DNA of 64,000 bases from Amblyomma americanum (taxonomy: Eukaryota; Arthropoda; Arachnida; Ixodida; Ixodidae). Below, one piece after another: positions 10,430 through 21,099 of this stretch (the stretch's first letter is position 1; every line of letters begins with the position of its first letter). Below the pieces are notes generated by a model, which had not been told where the DNA came from, did no database searches, and saw nothing but the letters and a program-made list of their open reading frames with translations. The translations under genes were made by a program, and so were the position numbers. The stretch lies in assembly GCF_052857255.1 (NCBI RefSeq), contig NC_135497.1:545160107-545224106 (forward strand). Direction: 5' to 3'.

Positions 10430-12420
10430 GATAGGGCCATTGTATTTTGAAAATCAGGCAGCAAGTTTTCCTTTTTCCGAAAGGCAATACAATTTTAGAA
10501 AAGCTATATGCCACCTCATCTTTTCCTCCGAAAGGCTTTAAATGAGGAGGCGTGCGAGCGACGCTGGTTAATGTACTCGGAGACCAAAGGTTCCGTTCAC
10601 TGTTCCATGTGCCAATTATTTTCGATTTCAAGAAACCCCAGTGCTTTCCCCACACATGAATTTTCTGATCGAAAAGAGCAGAAGAAAAAGTTTGCGCACA
10701 TGAAAATTGCGTCGAGCGACGGAACTGCCTGGCAGCATGGCTCGCCCGCTCTAACTCGAGCAGCACAATTGACAAGGAGCTTGTTAACATCTTGTCACTG
10801 AGACCGCCTACTGGACAGAAGTGTTGATGCACGTAGTCGATGTAGTTAAGCTTCTATCTGAGCGCAACATAGAGTTTAGGGGCAGTGAGGATATTTTTGG
10901 TTCACCGAGAAATTGCAATTATATGGGAGTGCTTGAGGCCATTGCCAAGTTTCATCCCTTTCTAGAGGGGCACATCAAACGCTACGGGTCCAAAAGAAAA
11001 GGTGAGCCATCATATCAGTCAGAAACATTTGCGATGAATTTGTCGCGCATTTGGCAAAGGCTGCAAAGAAATGTTTCGTTGACGACGTGAACGCGCAAAC
11101 GATTTCTCTAATTTTTGATTCGACTCCAGACCTTACTCTCGTTGATCAGCTGTCAGTTGTTTTACGATACTATCTTAATTGGAAAGTGCACGAACATTTC
11201 TGTGGATTTGTTCTAATAGAATCGCATACCGGATTGTACCTTTCCGATACCGTGATATCCCTCTTGACGACCAATGGCATTTTAATTGATGATTATAGGG
11301 GCCAAGCTTATAATAATGCGATAAATTGGTAAGGAAAATACAAAGGACTGCAAGTTCAAATCAAACAACTGAACGAATTGGCAGTCTAAGTCCCGTGTGC
11401 TGGTCATTCCCTGAACATAGTTGGCGCGTGTAGCGTTGACAGTTGCATTGAGGCGGTCAAATTTTTAACTGTAACTCAGAGACTATACATTCTTTGCTGC
11501 CTCACCTAAACGATGAAGGTACCTTTTGAACACCATGGGCTGAACTGGCCTGCAGCTTGCATTGAAAAGTCATTCTGAGACCAGGTGGTCCAGAAATGCT
11601 GAATCATCTAAGGTCAGAAGTACTTGTATTTGGGCGTGTTGGTTCATATCTTTTCAGGTGGACACAGGGGCGCAACAAAAACACACGGACATAGAAGTAG
11701 ACAGGGACGAGCGCTTACTATCAACGGTTGATAGTAAGCGCTCGTCCCTGTCTACTTCTATGTCCGTGTGTTTTTGTTGCGCCCCTGTGTTCATCTAAGG
11801 TCATTGTGAAAAAATTGAAAACAGTCTTGTGTTGATTTGAAGGTATATCAATGAATGAGGAAGAAAAAGCTGACACGAGGAACGAAGTGCACTCTCTCTT
11901 CAGCAAATGACAAAACTAGAGACTGCGTTCATGGCGATTTTCTGGAATGAAATCTTGGAGCACTTTGTCAAAACGAGCGTAGCACTTCACAAACCAGGCG
12001 TAGACATTTCAACTGGTGTAGACCTGCTGATGTCTCTAGAAGGCTTTGTTAATTCTTTGCGACCTCTCTTTGATACTTTCGATGAGAGAGAACGCACGCT
12101 AACTACCAATCATTGTTATCAGGATGAGGGCAAGCGCTTCTTTTTGAGTTGTCGCACGAAAGAAATCTTAATAATATATTTCCGAACCTTTCTATTGCTT
12201 TGCAAATGAACTTAAGCATACCCGTGGAGAACTGTGCTACCGAAAAATCTTTTTTCAAGTTGTCGTTGATAAAAAAAGCCGTCGTTTGAGCCATCTTGGC
12301 GACAAGGTTAACTTACTTGCTATCATGTCCATTGAAGGTGACCTCCTCCGCGATCTATCCTTCGAACAGACGATATCTGATTTCGATAAAGCGAAGGCGA
12401 GAAAGATTCTATTTTAAAAG
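10430..12420 (+). pseudogene. hAT-superfamily (DUF4371/ZMYM1-like) transposase remnant
   Basis: hAT transposases cut and paste DNA in the nucleus. Plus-strand blocks in order: a TTF-type zinc-finger region (RRWLMYSETKGSVHCSMCQL near 10560-10620); a linker block with VVKLLSERNIEFRGSEDIFG near 10840-10900; the DUF4371 core with FDSTPDLTLVDQLSVVLRYY near 11115-11175 and a VPCAGHSLN block near 11392-11420; a central block with TKLETAFMAIFWNEILEHF near 11910-11965; and a C-terminal dimerisation block ending in a stop at about 12416. Frameshifts and stops separate the blocks, and a 174-bp hairpin insertion at 11617-11790 interrupts the frame. Proline-rich open sequence at 9530-9730 may be its N terminus, cut off by the SINE. 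Terminal inverted repeats were not found. Confidence 0.8.
11617..11790. repeat. 174-bp insertion containing a perfect 64-bp hairpin
   Basis: The arms at 11662-11725 and 11727-11790 are perfect reverse complements with a single-base loop. The insertion is bracketed by the 13-bp direct repeat TCATCTAAGGTCA (11604-11616 and 11791-11803), which looks like a target-site duplication. Removing the insert and one repeat copy would rejoin the transposase frame at this point, which supports it being a clean insertion. Each arm resembles the inverted arms at 50232-50325 and 55705-55790. Confidence 0.9.
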
Positions 12421-13240
12421 AGGTCTGTTTGCGTTATACATAAAAAGTTCCAAAAAGTTTGTTGTGTCGCCTCCCACCCTCCACGTTGCCAATGAAACGC
12501 TGAAGAGTGTAATTCAAGATATGCAAATGTTCGTTGTTCGTGTCTTGTTTGTTTTTCTTGTGATATTTAGCGTGCTTATAAAGAACTGTGTTTTTATTGT
12601 TTTTGATATTTCCATGTTTATTTGGTGTCGTCCTTGCTTGTCTTACCTTTAACTAAAAATTTTTAAAATAATGTTCCGTAATTACATTTAGTAAATTTCA
12701 TCTCCATTCTTGTGCATGTTTATGGTGCTTGTATTGCCTTAAGTGTTGTATAATTCTACTGCATATTTACAGAGTAGCGTGTATAGCAATTACTCCAGTC
12801 TGATGCTTGAATTTTAATGAAGGATGTTCTGGATACGACCATGAGTCTCCTCACGGGATTGAAACTAGTGATGCAAACAAAGTCTAGCATCAGAAGAATC
12901 GACATCTGAGCTGTGTTGTCTTTTTTACGTTCTTGTCCGGCTTGAGTGCACTAAAATTTCCTTAAAGCCTAGTTTTAGCTGAAAACAGATTGCAGAATAA
13001 TCACAAAGAGAAAATATGTGTTGGTGTTTACAACAGCACGCGTTTCATGCAGATTTTGTTTTCCCTATAAGACTAACAGTAAAAATCCCGTTGATTGCAC
13101 TTCGTTCTTTTTAATTTGGCAGAATTAAAGTGAAACATGGCATATTTCCAGTAGCATAGCAGGCGAGGGGGTGGGGGGTCAGTATAGAAAAGGAGGCCTG
13201 CATGCGCCTTAGCCCAGCCCTATTAGAAAAATACACTACT
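12421..13240. other. AT-rich unassigned stretch
   Basis: This presumably contains the 3' flank of the hAT remnant. No matching terminal inverted repeat, gene or other element was identified. Confidence 0.35.
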
Positions 13241-13254
13241 GGGCATACTGAAAC

Positions 13255-13557
13255 CTGCACCCAACAACACGGTGGATTATGGGGTTGGGCAATGGTGGGT
13301 GCCCACCATATTTATGGGTAGTGTGTGCCCACCATATTCGTGGGTTGTGGGTAATATGGTGGGTGCCCACTATAGTGCTGGGTACAGGTGGGTGGCAGGT
13401 AATATGGTGGGCACTGTTGACTGCCCAGCATATTGGCTGGTGCGGGTGAGTGCCGAATAATATGACGGGCACTGTTGGGTGGCCAGCATAGTACCAGGTA
13501 CTGGTAGGTGCCAGGTATTATGGCGGTCATTGCTTAGTGCCTGGCACAGTACAATGT
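13255..13557. repeat. Degenerate minisatellite, about 58-bp period
   Basis: Consecutive units start with TAATATGGTGGGNACT-type sequence: units at about 13351-13398 (48 bp), 13399-13456 (58 bp) and 13457-13514 (58 bp), with partial units on both sides. Each combines a TAATATGG block, a GTGCCCA- or CTGCCCAGCATA-type block and a GGTGGGTG-type block. Short open frames on both strands here are products of the repeat. Confidence 0.8.
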
Positions 13558-14629
13558 AAATTGCTATGCGTTGCTCACGTCCAGCTTTTATGCCAGGAAT
13601 AAACAAAATATTGAGCGATGGCCATAACGAGCATGCTGGGTATTAGCATGACTGGCATACGAATGGTACAACTGCATTATTCTTTAACTCAGCGTGCTTG
13701 ACGTCGGGAATTTGATGAAACACCACGTGGAATGGGACTGAATAAAATATTACAGATACCGATCATAATTATAATGGGAGACTCCATCTAAACTCTACAT
13801 GATGCAATAAACTAAGATCAAGGAGTACACTGACTGCAAGAAAAAAAATAAATTCATGCACTGCAACCTGCAGAGCATAAAATATGGTGTTGTAGAAGAA
13901 TATGGCTTTTTGCTTGGCCTGTATGGATTCAGAGAAATACAGCCTGCTACCATCACATGTTTATTTGTCTGTAGAGCTTGTATGGCACGGCGGCTGCCTT
14001 ACAGAGCTGCTGAACAATGCTTGTGCACTCAAGCTCAGGAACGCTCCTGGGACAGCATGGCGTGGGAAGGTCATCAATGTCTTGTCCAAGCCTGTAAAAT
14101 GGAATGAGGATGATCACATACAGGAATGGCAGCAGTAGAAAATATTCCTGCTTCGTTATGAATCCTTCGGGCTGCAATTCAGTGAACTACCACAAGAGGT
14201 CATTCCCTCATACAGCCTCCGCAGTTAAGACGGGCATGTACCAATTAAGGACGGACTGACGACTCTAACTTTTGTTCCCGAGTAAAAACTGAGTCACTGA
14301 CTCTGTGCCGCTTTCTGTCTATGTTATCTGAATTTTTTGCGCAGACAAGCTGATGTAAAAATGGAATACTTTTTTCCCACTACTCAGTTTCTATTTTCCA
14401 TTTGTGAGATGAAGACAAATTAGGACTCCGTGATGACTGTTTTTAAGTTAAATGCGGTGGAGCGTACTTTCATGCATATGCTCACAATAACTGCCATGAG
14501 AGCACCATATTTGTGAAAACGACCACTGGTAGTGGTACCTGCGTTTTATTAGACACTGGCTTCAAAACCTCTTTTCAGTGAAAGTAGGTTCTTTCAAGTT
14601 ATTATACAGGAATTTATCAATACAGACCA
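13558..14629. other. Unassigned stretch
   Basis: AT-rich sequence with no supported gene or repeat. The open frames at 13856-14177 overlap on both strands and have no recognisable domain. Confidence 0.4.
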
Positions 14630-14815
14630 TCATCATCACAGCCAGACCACTCCCACTGCTGGGCAAAGGCCTACACCATGTCTCTCCAGTTAACCCTGTC
14701 CTTTGCCAGCTGCCCCCACCGTATGCCTGCAAACTTCTTATTCTCATCCGCCTACCTAACTTTCGTTCGCCCCCTGCTACACTTGCCTTCTCTTCGAATC
14801 CGCTTCGTTGCCCTG
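14630..14815 (-). mobile_element. 3' end of a non-LTR retrotransposon (RTE-like), minus copy
   Basis: The minus strand matches the 3' end at 5795-6208: the tryptophan-rich C-terminal coding region, then a GCCTTTGCCCAGCAGTGGGA-type stretch and a short GATGAT tail near 14625-14640. Only the last 190 bp remain. Confidence 0.65.
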
Positions 14816-17772
14816 CCAACATTTATTTATTGATTTGTTTATGTTACCCCTAAATGCCCTTGACAGGAGCAGCTGGGATTCTCTAATATTACATCAAGCA
14901 GAGGAACGGTTAATAAACAAACTAAGCATAGCCAAAGGCAAGCAGGCCACTACGCATAGCTCCAATGTGTACCTAGCACAAAAATATAGATACCTTTTTC
15001 ATCAAATCATTCGTACTTCATTGAAATACAAAAATGTGCTTTCAATTCAGTTTTCAATTGGAACATTTGTCGCAAAAACTTTTCCTTGCAAAGAAGTAAA
15101 TATTCAAACAGAAAACAAGAAAGCAAACTGAAAATACGCGGTTACCGTAAAAATCCTTCAGACCCCAGAAAACAATATTTTGGCTGCAGCGCATACTTAA
15201 GTCTTACTAGACGTAACTCTGGGAGTGTACACAGGATATAAAAAATCTAATCAAGAGATCATTCATTTCTGCTTTAATTACTATGTAAGCAGTCTACTTA
15301 TGCACTATAAAAAGCATTTAACCATTAGCTCCTTTGCTTCAGCAAAGGTATACACCAGTTAAGACAGCGAAAGGTACTAGTTGGTAAGAATTCATACTCA
15401 AGTAAACCAGCGCAAAAAAAACACTAACACCGATAGAACATAAACCCATTCCTGGCTCCCAGTTTAATACACAACCCAAACTTACTGACAACCTCAAGAT
15501 ATGCATTGCGGGAAGGCGCACAATCCATAAAGGCCGCAACTGGACACATGTTAGCCGTCAATGCCGAGCCAAAAGGCAGATTCCTTTTAAAAGTGAATGG
15601 AGAGACCGCTGATGCAATCACCTCCATTTCTCATATATGAAAGGCTTCTGAGACTTCCTACACTTACTGATCCCAGTGAAGGAATATGAAACAATAAAAT
15701 CTTAGTCCTATGCAAAGAATTGTTACATTTTTCTTTCATCCTTTCAACTACGCAGTCCATACGAGGCACCGTAAGCTGGCAGATGTGAGCCTGCCAGCAC
15801 AACTAGATAAAAAATTCTCTTCCTGCGGCCCGTTGACACCATGGCGTCTGGCTGATAGGATACTGACCACAGAACATTAGCACTTATGACACCGACAATG
15901 GCACATAGCCTGTGCTGTGCCTAACACCAAACTCAAGCGGTATGCAATCTTCCTTGGTGGGAGAAACCACACATACTTTGATCTCACGCTCACATTGCTA
16001 AGCCCATGAGATAGCTTATTTAGGTAGTATGACAGCAACATTGTTCCCTGCTGGCCTATCCAGAGCTGGTGTCTTCACTTGGCCTTGTATCAAACCTGCA
16101 CACACAAATGCAACCAGATCTTGCGAATAGCTGGCTATTGCTATTTGTTTTAGACTGAATGGCAATACCATATGATGGCAAAATCTAATGAGCATTGACT
16201 TGAATTTCGAGTCATCACTCTTCACCAAGTTCGATTATGTCAACAAGAAACTCAGGATAGGCGCTTATGTCCTTGGGTAGTGAGCACAGCAAACATGTCA
16301 TGCTTTCTCCTCCATAAGAGCATCAATGAATTGCAGTCTCTTCACCTGGCACTTTAACACTGACCTCCAATCCTATGCCTTCCTCTTTTAAGGCCTTACA
16401 AACACGAAGTAGTTGTAACTATACACTTGTAAGGCAAGGCCTTGCAAACTGCGCTAAATGTTTTGGTCCACACACACACAAGGAGAACATTACTCATGAT
16501 AGGAGCGACACCTGAACTTGAACAAACGTCTTTCTTCCGCACGTAAAGGCCCTTATGTTCCCTCACATACAGTGAATCAAGGTGAAACTGCAAAACCTTG
16601 AAGACTGCGCCAACAAAAATGCCATAGTTTTAAACGACAAAAGAGCTTTTGCACGAAGAAAAAGAAAAAAGAGCTTGCATGCGTTCAAGAGTGGTTCCTA
16701 TTGTGAGCGATATTTCCCTTGCATGTGTAGACCAAAACATTGAGCGCAGTTTTAAAGGCTTTGCCTTGCAGTTGATTAGGTACAGACACTTACTTCGTGT
16801 TTGGAAGTTCTGCCAGGCAGTCTAGAGCCATGGTTGCAGTGCTGCAGGTTATCAATGAGCAAGGCTGGGGATTCAATATCAGTGCTGCAGCACCACATGA
16901 TGAGATTCTGTAGTTCCTGGATGTATGGCCTGTGTCAAAAATTAGAGCCTAAGGAGTTTGCTTCCAAGCTGCATAACGATGCCCTTGTAGCAACCTGGGA
17001 AGCCCTAGATTTCACTGGTGGGAGGATGGGAGCTCCTCTTACCTTCAAGAGAGTCAGAAAGCTGGAGATAGGTAACGAGACACACACCGTGGAGGAGAAG
17101 CAAACTTCTTGGGCTCAAAATTTTTGACAAACGGTGCATTTATGAAGCTGAGACCAAAACACATTTGCTGAATGTATCGCCCGAGGTCAAACAAAAACCA
17201 AACTTGTTAAGGACTGCACGGCAGCATATTAAAAGGTGGTAAAGAAGGCTATTGTGGCCTCATGTTTGAAATCAGTGCCCAATAGGATTTTCCACTCACA
17301 GACTGCCTCTAGCTTTGGCCTTCAGCATTTTTGGTCTCTTTATGACGAAGCCGGCAAGCTCATACCTGTTACCACGTTGTGCCACCTGTGGACACCAGAG
17401 GGAAAAGGATAAAAGTAAAGAAAAACAGCGTAAGCCTTTGTTCCAAGGTGCTAATGTTTTAATCTTTCATCTGGACCAGTAACATGGGAAGTGTGGACAA
17501 TGTTCCATATAAGCAGAGGTGAAGATGTCTGCATCTGCTTTGCCTCTGTTTACTTATATGATAAAGGAATTTGCATGTCTGACTTGGCAATGTCAGTGAA
17601 CATATGTCCATTTGTGGTCTTTTGGCTTGCGTGTGTGTTTTTCGACAGCCTGTTTTTTGGCACAATTATTTCTACAAAAAGCGCAGTTCTGGAACGCTGT
17701 AGGGAGCAGAAAACATCGACATGACATCGTATTTGAAGCCATGCATTCTAGAATCTTGCCAATACTCAAATA
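14816..17772. other. AT-rich unassigned stretch
   Basis: No gene, known repeat or RNA gene could be supported in about 2.9 kb. The longest open frame (16801-17127, plus, 108 codons) starts in MEVLPGSLEPWL and has no recognised domain; it could be a remnant of a coding exon or chance. Confidence 0.4.
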
Positions 17773-18165
17773 AGGGGCAGAAACATGGATGGTATGGAAA
17801 AGTGTTCATCTTAAGTTTAGGACAATGCAGTGAGCTATGGAAAGAAAAACGACATATGCAACATTTAAGAGACCTGAAGCAGGTACAACGGTGAGGGAAC
17901 TAAAGGAAGGTTATTGACCTGCTACCGAAATCAAGAGGAAGAAATGGGCTTTAGCAGGGCATGTGATATGAAATCAAGGTGGCTTGTGTTTTTTAATGTA
18001 AAGGAATGGATTGCAAGGAAAGGCTAGCATAGCAGGGGGTTCCAGAAAGTTAGGTGGGCAGATGAGAATACGTTTTCTGCGATATACGGTGTCCACAGCT
18101 CGCAAAATAGATACATGGGAGAGGCCTTTACCCTGCAGTGGGCATAGTCGGGTTGATGGCCATGA
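17773..18165 (+). mobile_element. 3' end of a non-LTR retrotransposon (RTE-like), plus copy
   Basis: This aligns by eye over most of its length with 5795-6208, including a CAATGCAGTGAGCTATGGAA block near 17822, a CAGGGGGTTCCAGAAAGTTA block near 18035 and a CCCTGCAGTGGGCATAGTC end near 18130. The GATGAT tail is degraded to GATGGCCATGATT. The reading frame is broken, so it is an old copy. Confidence 0.65.
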
Positions 18166-18468
18166 TTCAAGTTATGCGAGAATTTGCGTAATTATGGTTG
18201 TAGTATGCACTTTGATCCAGTTCTCTCTTCAGTTTTTCTCGCACTGTTGGCCACATTGTAAAGTTGCTTTTACACTGTTTATACCACTGCTCGCAAAAGG
18301 GGCAAAAGGAAAAATCCTGTTTTCTGTCTCAACTTGTATTCTACTCAGCTCTGCTTTAAGAGGGTACGAGCTTACGACACTGTCATTTAACATGATAAGA
18401 CTGCAAAGAATAAATTGCCACGACTTCTTTCATTATTCTAGCAATATGAGCTCAACATATGGTCCTGT

Positions 18469-19066
18469 TTAATGGAGCACTAAAGAGGATTCTGAGCTCA
18501 CCTTTCTATTATGGGAACTCGATTTACGCGCGGCAAGGTTTCTTAGAAACTTTGAATTGTCGTGTGGAGCCGATTTCCTTATTACATCAGATGAAACGTC
18601 TCGTTTCCCACCTTTTGTTTTCTTTAATTGATCAAGGGTAGGAGTCAACCAATGTGAGCAGTGCCTTACACTCAGTCACAAGGCAGCTTGACACTTGCCT
18701 TCGGCGGTGTGATACGTAGTAATGCGTGGAATGATTTGTGAAAACAAACACTCCACGCAGATTTTATTTGTGCGGGCCGAATCGGCAGCTATGCTTTCTG
18801 CAACTAAAACTATTCGTAGAAACCTGAAAGCAAAGCAAAAGCAAGAGCCGCCACGTGACTGGCTGAAGGCACTCCCCGCTCTAGTTGACTCCTCCTACTG
18901 TCAGAGGTCAATTTAAAAATGATGGGTGCTAGCACACCTAATCCAATTTAACAGAAAAATCGGCTGCGCTGGACAATAATTCGAAGTTTCCAAGAATGCT
19001 CGGAACATGTAGACGTATATTTACGGTAAAAAGACGAGCTCAGATTCCTCTTTACTCCTCCTTTAA
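18469..19066. mobile_element. MITE with TTAA target duplication (piggyBac-like ends)
   Basis: The ends at 18473-18499 and 19036-19062 are inverted repeats of 27 bp with four mismatches by eye, both containing TAAAGAGGA and TCTGAGCTC. Immediately outside each end is TTAA (18469-18472, 19063-19066), the target duplication typical of piggyBac-type transposons. The 590-bp interior has no transposase, so the element is non-autonomous. Family assignment rests on TTAA and the inverted ends only. Confidence 0.65.
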
Positions 19067-19310
19067 AGAAATGCGTTGCATCTAAATATTTCAAAGACTT
19101 TCCTTGCGGCGGTTTCAAAACACAGTGAACGCGAATAAATACTGAACGACTTCACGAATAATCAAGCGAAGTTGACATAATTTACTTTAACACACCATAA
19201 AACTAGTAAAAGATTATCTGCATATCTCACCATTGTTAAAATCCACACATCACATAAGGCAATTGCTAGCTCTTTTGTGAATGTTGCTATAGTCGGGTAC
19301 ATAGTCGGGG

Positions 19311-20142
19311 GCACAGCACCACGACTGCAATGGAGCGCTCACCGATGTTGCTCTTTCAGGTGGCCCTTTTTCACGGCGCGTCTCTGGAGGCACAGTCCGC
19401 AAAATCCTGCGCGAGCTCTACCGGGCATGATGGATGCGAAAACTGGAAGCGGTCGCCACTTCTGGACAGCTGCCACCGCCTCTGCTGGCAACCGGGATGG
19501 ACCACACGTGTCGACGCTATCACCACAGGATGCACAGTATATCAACCGCCATTTCACCGCGCCCCGCTGGGGCACAGCACCACGACTGCAATGGAGCGCT
19601 CACCGATGTTGCTCTTTCAGGTGGCCCTTTTTCTCGGCGCGTCTCTGGAGGCACAGTCCGCAAAATCCTGCGCGAGCTCTACCGGGCATGATGGACGCGA
19701 AAACTGGAAGCGGTCGCCACTTCTGGACAGCTGCCACCGCCTCTGCTGGCAACCGGGATGGACCACACGTGTCGACGCTATCACCACAGGATGCACAGTA
19801 TATCAACCGCCATTTCACCGCGCCCCGCTGGGGCACAGCACCAAGACTGCAATGGAGCGCTCACCGATGTTGCTCTTTCAGGTGGCCCTTTTTCTCGGCG
19901 CGTCTCTGGAGGCACAGTCCGCAAAATCCTGCGCGAGCTCTACCGGGCATGATGGACGCGAAAACTGGAAGCGGTCGCCACTTCTGGACAGCTGCCACCG
20001 CCTCTGCTGGCAACCGGGATGGACCACACGTGTCGACGCTATCACCACAGGATGCACAGTATATCAACCGCCATTTCACCGCGCCCCGCTGGGGCACAGC
20101 ACCACGACTGCAATGGAGCGCTCACCGATGTTGCTCTTTCAG
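19311..20142 (+). repeat. 261-bp tandem monomers, 3.2 copies
   Basis: Full units are at 19311-19571, 19572-19832 and 19833-20093, plus a 49-bp partial fourth unit at 20094-20142. By eye they differ at only a few positions (for example TTCACGG against TTCTCGG). Since 261 is divisible by 3, open frames pass through all units on both strands, which explains the repetitive open frames seen there. Position directly ahead of ORF1 resembles promoter monomers of mouse L1. Confidence 0.95.
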
Positions 20143-20235
20143 GTCAGTTACCTTGACTGCTCCTACTGCCGCGTAAAGAGCGACAATCGTTTTCTTATTG
20201 TGGTGTTGTGCCCCAGTGAGTGGTCTGTTGCTTTC

Positions 20236-21006
20236 ATGAACTGTGACAAGTTTATAAAAGACCTGCTGTGTGGAATCCTATTGCTTCTGTCAGGGGATGT
20301 TGAATCGAATCCTGGCCCGGGAGCGGTTGAAGTTCTAGCAACTGTCTTGCAAACTGTGCAAAGAATTGAATTAGGCCAGGATGATATCCGCAACGACCTT
20401 CGCGCTTTAAAGAATTGGCAGGCGTCCATTGATGTCGAGTTGAGACAGCTGTCAGCTCGAATTCGGGTGCTAGAGGTGGACACTGCTGCTCTAAAAAACA
20501 GTAGTGCTTCACCAGTTCAGGCGCCCGAGGTTGCTCTCGAAATCTCGGACAAGTTAAAGTCTATCGAATCGCGCTGCGAAGACGCCGAAAACCGTCTACG
20601 CCGTTCCAATCTCCTTTTCTTCGGCCTACCTGACACCTCTGACGAAACCTGGTCATCCGCTGAGACAAAAGTAATAAACTTATGCTCGGAAGTCGAGCCG
20701 TCTCAAATAGAGCGCGCACATCGCCTCGGGAAGTACCAGGAAGGCAAATGCAGACCTGTCATTGTTAAATTTGCACTTTTCAAAGACAAACAGCTCGTTC
20801 TGGAAAAGGGGCCCAAATTCAAGAATACAAATTATGCTGTACGAGAAGATTTTTCGTTAAAAACACGAATATCAAGGAAACACCTACTTGATTTTGCGAA
20901 GTCACAAAACGCCACGTATAAACTTAGCGTAGACAGACTGCACATCGGTGACGTCACCTTCGTATTTGATGTTGCATCTGGGAGCGTCATTCGATCTACA
21001 ATATAG
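20236..21006 (+). CDS. CR1-like ORF1 protein with N-terminal 2A motif
   Basis: This is the RNA-binding chaperone-type protein of the LINE, expected to form cytoplasmic ribonucleoprotein with element RNA. I chose the ATG at 20236 because it lies downstream of the monomers and gives a 28-residue leader ending in the 2A motif. The frame is also open upstream through the monomers to 19330, with another in-frame ATG at 20113, so the true start is uncertain. Residues 1-28: lysine, then a leucine-rich hydrophobic stretch and GDVESNPGP. Residues about 30-115: heptad-like coiled coil. Residues about 120-215: a block starting LRRSNLLFFGLPD, with ERAHRLG and RPVIVKF, matching the RRM-like domain shared by L1 and CR1 ORF1 proteins. 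The TAG stop at 21004 is in the same frame as ORF2. Confidence 0.85.
   Translation: MNCDKFIKDLLCGILLLLSGDVESNPGPGAVEVLATVLQTVQRIELGQDDIRNDLRALKNWQASIDVELRQLSARIRVLEVDTAALKNSSASPVQAPEVALEISDKLKSIESRCEDAENRLRRSNLLFFGLPDTSDETWSSAETKVINLCSEVEPSQIERAHRLGKYQEGKCRPVIVKFALFKDKQLVLEKGPKFKNTNYAVREDFSLKTRISRKHLLDFAKSQNATYKLSVDRLHIGDVTFVFDVASGSVIRSTI
20251..20319 (+). other. 2A ribosome-skipping motif, hydrophobic/signal-like
   Basis: The encoded sequence ends in GDVESNPGP (codons 20293-20319), meeting the D-[VI]-E-x-N-P-G-P consensus at which ribosomes skip the last Gly-Pro bond. It is preceded by DLLCGILLLLS, a leucine-rich segment. 2A motifs are known in LINEs of trypanosomes and in CR1-type elements of some animals, and hydrophobic 2A leaders that also act as signal sequences have been described in sea urchin. 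Activity here is inference. Confidence 0.9.
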
Positions 21007-21099
21007 CTCACAAGGGAAAAGATATCTGGTACAATCAATCATTCAAACTCTACTTGTCGTAATCACACGCCATCACGATTACACTTATCATGCACTAAT

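Noticed and set aside
19339..20097. Three near-identical 78-codon minus-strand open frames
   Set aside because: They are the reverse of the 261-bp monomers and exist only because the unit length is a multiple of three.
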